A DNA stretch of 64,000 nucleotides from positions 1 to 64,000 of the forward strand of contig NZ_LFML01000056.1 in assembly GCF_001044425.1 (NCBI RefSeq), given 5' to 3'. Of this stretch, positions 59,279 through 64,000 are shown in pieces. Position numbers and translations under genes: made by a program. Position 1 is the first letter of the stretch. Every line of letters begins with the position of its first letter. The notes under the pieces were generated by a model. The model saw only the letters and a list, made by a program, of their open reading frames with translations, was not told the origin of the DNA and did no database searches. The DNA is from Streptomyces roseus (GTDB taxonomy: Bacteria; Actinomycetota; Actinomycetes; Streptomycetales; Streptomycetaceae).

Positions 59279-59586
59279 GACTCCCCTAAGGATCGTCGGA
59301 AGGACGCGCTGCTGGTTCCGCGCGTCCGCCGGTCCAACCGTCCGGGAGCGCCGCCGGGAACGGGTGTTCACTCCAATGCCCGCAGCTGTATCGTTTCGAC
59401 ATTTTGCGCCCCCCTCGTGCGCCCCCCTGGTCGTCGGGGCCGGAACGCGCGCGCGGCCGGGCTGCCCGTCCGGCTGGACACGCCCCGGAAACAATTCTGC
59501 AATCTCTTGCGCAAACTCTTGCAGGCCTCCTACCCGGCCCCTACGGTCGCTGCAATCCCCACCTCTCCCGCCAGGAGGCCCCCCGC
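59279..59586. other. Divergent region before the amylase gene
   Basis: About 310 bp with no gene. It holds promoters of the small secreted protein and the amylase and the CTTGC repeats at 59504-59522. Confidence 0.55.
59504..59522. promoter_or_regulatory. MalR operator candidate before the amylase gene
   Basis: Direct repeats CTCTTGC at 59504-59510 and 59516-59522 (12-bp step), with palindrome TTGCGCAA at 59507-59514. This type of direct repeat is found in Streptomyces amylase and chitinase promoters. Confidence 0.6.
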
Positions 59587-61296
59587 ATGCCTGCCAGAGC
59601 CGTCAGAGCTGCAACTCTCTTCGCCGCCACCGCCCTCGCCGCGGCCGCCCTCACCGGCCCGGCACCGCAGGCCGCCGCCGCGGCGCCCGGGACCAAGGAC
59701 GTCACCGCCGTCCTCTTCGAGTGGCGCTTCGACTCCGTCGCCAGGGCCTGCACCGATGCGCTCGGGCCCGCCGGGTACGGGTACGTCCAGGTCTCGCCGC
59801 CCCAGGAGCACATCCAGGGCCCCCAGTGGTGGACCTCGTACCAGCCCGTCAGCTACAAGATCGCCGGACGGCTCGGCGACCGCGCCGCGTTCAAGGCCAT
59901 GATCGACACCTGCCACGCCGCCGGGGTGAAGGTCGTCGCCGACTCCGTCATCAACCACATGGCCGCCGGCGACGGCGTCGGGACCGGCGGGTCCTCGTAC
60001 ACGAAGTACGGTTACCCCGGGCTCTATTCGGGCTCCGACATGGACGACTGCCGGACCACCATTTCCAACTACCAGGACCGCGCCAACGTCCAGAACTGCG
60101 AACTCGTACAGCTCGCCGACCTCGACACCGGCGAGGACTACGTGCGGGGGCGGATCGCCGGGTACCTCAACGACCTGCTGTCGCTGGGCGTCGACGGCCT
60201 GCGGATCGACGCCGCCAAGCACATGCCCGCCGCCGACCTCGCCAACATCAAGTCCCGGCTGAGCAATCCTTCCGCCTACTGGAAGCAGGAGGCCATCCAC
60301 GGGGCCGGCGAGGCCGTCTCACCCTCCGAGTACCTCGGCAACGGCGACGTGCAGGAGTTCCGCTACGCCCGCGACCTGAAGCGCGTCTTCCAGAACGAGA
60401 ACCTCGCCTACCTGAAGAACTTCGGCGAGGCCTGGGGATACATGCCGAGCGCGCAGGCCGCCGTGTTCGTCGACAACCACGACACCGAGCGGGGCGGCGA
60501 CACCCTCAACTACAAGGACGGCTCCGCCTACACCCTCGCCAGCGTCTTCATGCTGGCCTGGCCGTACGGATCCCCCGACGTGCACTCCGGGTACGAGTGG
60601 AGCGACAAGGACGCGGGCCCGCCCAACGGCGGCTCCGTGAAGGCCTGTTACGCCGACGGGTGGAAGTGCCAGCACGCCTGGCGGGAGATCTCCTCCATGG
60701 TCGCCTTCCGCAACGCCGCCCGCGGCCAGGCCGTCACCGACTGGTGGGACGACGGAGCCGACCGGATCGCCTTCGGGCGCGGGTCCAAGGCGTACGTCGC
60801 CATCAACCACGAGAGCGCGGCCCTCACCCGCACCTTCCAGAGCTCCCTCCCGGCCGGCGACTACTGCGACGTCCAGAGCGGGCGCACCGTCAAGGTGAAC
60901 ACCGCCGGGCAGTTCACCGCCACCCTCGGCGCCGGTACCGCCCTCGCCCTGCATGCGGGCGCCCGTACCTGCGCCTCCGGCGGGACCACGCCCCCGGCCG
61001 CGGTCGCGGGCGCCTCGTTCGCCGTCAACGCCACCACCGCCCTCGGACAGGACATCTACGTCACCGGGGACCGCGCGGAGCTCGGCGGCTGGAACACCGC
61101 GGGCGCCCTGAAGCTGGACCCGGCGGCGTACCCCGTGTGGAAGCTGGACGTGTCCCTCCCGGCCGGGACCGCGTTCTCGTACAAGTACCTCCGCAAGGAC
61201 GCCGCCGGGAACGTCACCTGGGAGAGCGGAGCCAATCGCACCGCGACCGTCCCGGCGAGCGGCCAGACCGTGCTGAACGACACCTGGCGCAACTGA
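59587..61296 (+). CDS. Secreted alpha-amylase with CBM20 starch-binding domain
   Basis: A 569-residue exported GH13 alpha-amylase. The signal peptide ends near residue 32 (PQAAAA). Conserved regions: VVADSVINH (about 117-125), GLRIDAAKH with the nucleophile Asp, the acid Glu probably in GAGEAVS, and [10 protein letters not shown]. The last ~95 residues (from about 470) are a CBM20: [31 protein letters not shown], then [20 protein letters not shown]. It hydrolyses starch outside the cell and supplies maltodextrins for MalEFG. AGGAGG lies about ten bases before the ATG. Confidence 0.92.
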   Translation: MPARAVRAATLFAATALAAAALTGPAPQAAAAAPGTKDVTAVLFEWRFDSVARACTDALGPAGYGYVQVSPPQEHIQGPQWWTSYQPVSYKIAGRLGDRAAFKAMIDTCHAAGVKVVADSVINHMAAGDGVGTGGSSYTKYGYPGLYSGSDMDDCRTTISNYQDRANVQNCELVQLADLDTGEDYVRGRIAGYLNDLLSLGVDGLRIDAAKHMPAADLANIKSRLSNPSAYWKQEAIHGAGEAVSPSEYLGNGDVQEFRYARDLKRVFQNENLAYLKNFGEAWGYMPSAQAAVFVDNHDTERGGDTLNYKDGSAYTLASVFMLAWPYGSPDVHSGYEWSDKDAGPPNGGSVKACYADGWKCQHAWREISSMVAFRNAARGQAVTDWWDDGADRIAFGRGSKAYVAINHESAALTRTFQSSLPAGDYCDVQSGRTVKVNTAGQFTATLGAGTALALHAGARTCASGGTTPPAAVAGASFAVNATTALGQDIYVTGDRAELGGWNTAGALKLDPAAYPVWKLDVSLPAGTAFSYKYLRKDAAGNVTWESGANRTATVPASGQTVLNDTWRN

Positions 61297-61300
61297 ACCC

Positions 61301-61330
61301 GACCGGACCCGACCGGACCCGACCGGACCC
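61301..61330. repeat. Three tandem GACCGGACCC units
   Basis: Three exact 10-bp copies (61301-61330), directly after the amylase stop. They do not form a stem. Confidence 0.7.
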
Positions 61331-61355
61331 CACGCCACCCCGCACCCCCCAGACC

Positions 61356-61398
61356 AGGGCCGCCCGGCGTTCCACCCCGCCACCAGCCGGGCGGCCCT
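61356..61398. terminator. Terminator after the amylase gene
   Basis: Perfect 13-bp arms (AGGGCCGCCCGGC at 61356-61368, complement at 61386-61398) and a 17-nt loop, 33 bases before the pullulanase start. Confidence 0.75.
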
Positions 61399-61430
61399 CG
61401 TCCCGCGCCCCGTACCCGAGGAGAACCGCC

Positions 61431-64000
61431 TTGATACGCCCCGCCGCAGGAGCGATCGCCGCCGCCCTGGCCGTGACGCTCCTGCCCGCCCTCCCGGCCG
61501 CGGCCGCCGCGCCGCCCGCCCCGCCCTCGGACGCGAAACTGGCCGCCGAGCCCGCCCGGCACGACCTGACCCGGGACCAGTTCTACTTCGTCCTCCCGGA
61601 CCGCTTCGCGAACGGCGATCCGCGCAACGACACCGGCGGCCTGACCGGCAGCCGGCTGGAGACCGGGCTGGACCCGACGGACAAGGGCTTCTACCAGGGC
61701 GGCGACCTCAAGGGGCTGACCGACCGGCTCGACTACATCAAGGGGCTCGGCACCACCGCCATCTGGATGGCGCCGATCTTCAAGAACCAGCCGGTGCAGG
61801 GGAAGGGGGCCGGGGAGGTCTCCGCCGGCTACCACGGCTACTGGATCACCGACTTCACGCAGGTCGACCCGCACTTCGGCACCAACGCCGACCTGGAGCG
61901 GCTGATCGACAAGGCGCACGCGAAGGGGATGAAGGTCTTCTTCGACGTCATCACCAACCACACCGCCGACGTCGTCGACTACCGCGAGCAGTCCTACTCC
62001 TACCTCTCCAAGGGGGCCTTCCCCTATCTGACGAAGGACGGGGTGCCGTTCGAGGACTCCGACTACGCGGACGGGAAGCGCACGTTCCCGCGCGTCGACA
62101 CCGGGTCTTTCCCGCGGACCCCCTTCGTGCCCGACGCGAAGAAGAACCTGAAGGCTCCCGCCTGGCTCAACGACCCGACGATGTACCACAACCGGGGCGA
62201 TTCCACCTTCGCCGGGGAATCCTCCGACCAGGGCGACTTCTTCGGCCTCGACGACCTGTGGACCGAGCGTCCCGAGGTCGTCAGCGGGATGGAGAAGATC
62301 TACGAGAAGTGGGTCAAGGACTTCTCGATCGACGGCTTCCGCATCGACACGGTCAAGCACGTCAACACCGGGTTCTGGACCCAGTGGGCCACCGCCCTCG
62401 ACAAGTACGCCGCCCAGCGCGGCCGGAAGAACTTCTTCATGTTCGGCGAGGTCTACTCCGCCGACACCGCGGTCACCTCCCCATACGTGACGCAGGGCCG
62501 CCTCGACGCCACCCTCGACTTCCCGCTCCAGGACGCGATCCGCGCGTACGCCTCCCAGGGCGCGGGCGCCCCGCGGCTGGGCTCCGTACTGGCCGACGAC
62601 TACCGGTACACCACGGACAAGGCGAACGCGTACGAGCAGGTCACCTTCCTCGGCAACCACGACATGGGCCGCTTCGGGACCTTCCTGAAGCAGGACCGGC
62701 CGGGGGCGGGGGAGCAGGAACTGCTGGACCGCTACCGGCTCGCCAACGAGCTGATGTTCTTCTCCCGGGGCAACCCGGTGATCTACTCCGGTGACGAGCA
62801 GGGCTTCACGGGCGCCGGCGGTGACAAGGACGCGCGGCAGCCGCTGTTCGCCACGAAGATCGCCGACTACCTGGACGACGACCAGCTCGGAACGGTGCGC
62901 ACGCATGCGAGCGACGCTTACGATCCGGGACACCCGCTCTACCAGCAGATCAGTGCTCTCTCGAAGCTGACCAAGGAACACCCGGCGCTACGGGACGGCG
63001 TCCAGAGCGAACGTCTCGCCGACGGGTCCGTCTACGCCTTCGCCCGCACCGACACCCGGTCCCGCACCGAGTACCTCGTCGCCGCCAACAATGCCGCCGA
63101 AGCCCGCACCGTCGAACTCGACGCCCCGGCCGGCGCCCAGTACCGCACCCTCTACGGCGGCACCGCGCTGCTGCGCGCCTCCTCGGCCGGCAAGCTCACC
63201 GTCACCGTCCCCGCCCTCGGCTCGGTGGTCCTCCAGGGCGCCGCTCCCCTCGCCGCCCCCGCCGCCAAGCCCGCCCTCACCCTCAAGGCCCCGGCCGCCG
63301 GAGCGGCCGGGACCGTCGAGCTCTCCGCCGAGGTCACCGGCGGCGGCCTGAACCGGGTCGTCTTCGCCGCCCAGACCGGCACCGGCACGTGGCAGGTCCT
63401 CGGCTCCGCCGACCACGCCCCGTACAAGGTCACCCAGCACATCGACGCCACGACGCCGGCCGGCCCCGCCCTGCGCTACAAGGCGGTCGTGGTGGACGCC
63501 TCCGGCCGCACCGCGAGCGCCCTCGCCGAGTCCGTCTCCGGCCTGACCCCGCCCTCGCCGGTCCCCACCGCCACCCAGCGCGACTACGCGGTCGTCCACT
63601 ACCGCCGCGCCGACGGCGACTACACGAACTGGCGCCTGTACGCCTGGGGCGACCTGGCCGACGGCGAGGCCACCCCCTGGCCGGCCGGCCACGACTTCAC
63701 CGGCCGCGACGCGTACGGGGCCTTCGCCTACGTCCGCCTCAAGCCCGGCGCCTCCTCCGTCGGTTACCTCGTCATCGACAAGGACGGCAACAAGGACGTC
63801 ACCGCCGACCGCACCCTCGACGTGACCAAGAGCGGCGAGGTCTGGCTGGAGCAGGGCAAGGTGGCGGCCACCACCGACCGCCCCGCCTACCCGCCCCAGG
63901 ACCAGGCCAAGGCCGTCCTGCACTACCAGCGCCCCGACGGCGCCTACGACGGCTGGGGCCTGCACGTGTGGACCGGGGCCGCGAACCCCACCGACTGGTC
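61431..64000 (+). CDS. Secreted GH13 pullulanase-type enzyme (3' end beyond the window)
   Basis: The first 856 codons are visible; the gene continues past the right edge. It starts with TTG, with GAGGAG eight bases before it. A signal peptide (about 1-26) precedes an alpha-amylase-type GH13 domain with FYFVLPDRFANGDPRND, DVITNHTAD, DGFRIDTVKH (nucleophile), FGEVYS (acid) and FLGNHDMGRF. A C-terminal beta-sandwich (about 620-700) follows, then at least one CBM41/PUD-type pullulanase domain (YAVVHYRRADGDYTNWRLYA at about 720) with a second beginning (VLHYQRPDGAYDGWGLHVW). It would debranch or hydrolyse alpha-glucans with the amylase. The missing part probably holds the catalytic pullulanase domain proper. 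Confidence 0.85.
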   Translation, partial: MIRPAAGAIAAALAVTLLPALPAAAAAPPAPPSDAKLAAEPARHDLTRDQFYFVLPDRFANGDPRNDTGGLTGSRLETGLDPTDKGFYQGGDLKGLTDRLDYIKGLGTTAIWMAPIFKNQPVQGKGAGEVSAGYHGYWITDFTQVDPHFGTNADLERLIDKAHAKGMKVFFDVITNHTADVVDYREQSYSYLSKGAFPYLTKDGVPFEDSDYADGKRTFPRVDTGSFPRTPFVPDAKKNLKAPAWLNDPTMYHNRGDSTFAGESSDQGDFFGLDDLWTERPEVVSGMEKIYEKWVKDFSIDGFRIDTVKHVNTGFWTQWATALDKYAAQRGRKNFFMFGEVYSADTAVTSPYVTQGRLDATLDFPLQDAIRAYASQGAGAPRLGSVLADDYRYTTDKANAYEQVTFLGNHDMGRFGTFLKQDRPGAGEQELLDRYRLANELMFFSRGNPVIYSGDEQGFTGAGGDKDARQPLFATKIADYLDDDQLGTVRTHASDAYDPGHPLYQQISALSKLTKEHPALRDGVQSERLADGSVYAFARTDTRSRTEYLVAANNAAEARTVELDAPAGAQYRTLYGGTALLRASSAGKLTVTVPALGSVVLQGAAPLAAPAAKPALTLKAPAAGAAGTVELSAEVTGGGLNRVVFAAQTGTGTWQVLGSADHAPYKVTQHIDATTPAGPALRYKAVVVDASGRTASALAESVSGLTPPSPVPTATQRDYAVVHYRRADGDYTNWRLYAWGDLADGEATPWPAGHDFTGRDAYGAFAYVRLKPGASSVGYLVIDKDGNKDVTADRTLDVTKSGEVWLEQGKVAATTDRPAYPPQDQAKAVLHYQRPDGAYDGWGLHVWTGAANPTDW

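Overview
The base composition (very GC-rich, strong G/C at third codon positions), the gene families (DUF6153, DUF397/Scr1-type regulators, MalR/AglA/MalEFG, alanine-rich ALF-repeat toxins, AICE genes) and the gene order all point to a Streptomyces chromosome. The backbone order glutamine-synthetase-like glnA2 ... glnE ... maltose cluster ... amylase/pullulanase matches the arrangement I recall for the S. coelicolor SCO2241-SCO2226 neighbourhood.

Layout. (1) 1-4794: a beta-propeller fragment, a DUF6153/DUF305/DUF3105 set of exported or membrane proteins rich in His and Met, a DUF998 membrane protein coupled to an alpha/beta hydrolase, and a CBS remnant. (2) 4795-6156: glnA2, preceded by a GlnR-like box. 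(3) about 6069-24474: an 18.3 kb actinomycete integrative and conjugative element (AICE) inserted at the 3' end of glnA2. Its bounds are a 91-bp direct repeat of the glnA2 3' end (attL 6069-6159, attR 24384-24474; four differences, all synonymous). It carries integrase, excisionase with a non-standard start, Prim-Pol replication protein, DUF3631 ATPase, cytosine methyltransferase, FtsK-like TraB, several Spd-type membrane proteins, DUF6284 and RRQRL proteins. Its control genes are XRE/DUF5919, a Pif-like NUDIX protein, an HD protein and a tandem GntR protein. The right end holds lower-GC cargo: a HEPN-motif gene with an apparent frameshift, an unknown helical protein and a 54-residue peptide. 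Candidate cis elements are an 11-copy iteron array (7815-8014), a clt-like repeat array beside traB (12760-12888) and a pair of 19-bp arm sites flanking the att cores.

(4) 24475-32292: a frameshifted acyltransferase, a frameshifted trypsin-like/ricin-lectin protein whose catalytic Ser is Ala, and a 1321-residue ALF-repeat/HINT polymorphic toxin with a linked putative immunity gene. (5) 32350-37106: two tandem PIG-L deacetylase/propeller paralogues. (6) 37357-40344: glnE. (7) 40345-50003: a secreted peptide with a small membrane protein partner, an Scr1/DUF397 regulator pair with a decayed third gene, a divergent TetR/amino-acid permease-amidohydrolase unit with a 21-bp palindromic operator, an Imm49-like protein and a PAP2 protein. 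(8) 50127-64000: maltodextrin use. malE-malF-malG-aglA-malR reads rightward, and a second aglA-malR pair reads away on the other strand. A secreted CBM20 amylase and a pullulanase (TTG start, cut by the window edge) follow. CTTGC-type repeats precede malE and the amylase and lie in the 5' coding end of the divergent aglA, so one or both MalR-like repressors probably control polymer hydrolysis, uptake and intracellular cleavage together.

No tRNA, rRNA, CRISPR or IS element was seen. Three genes right of 21 kb are each broken by one base in a short C/G run. This can mean real decay or residual sequencing error.
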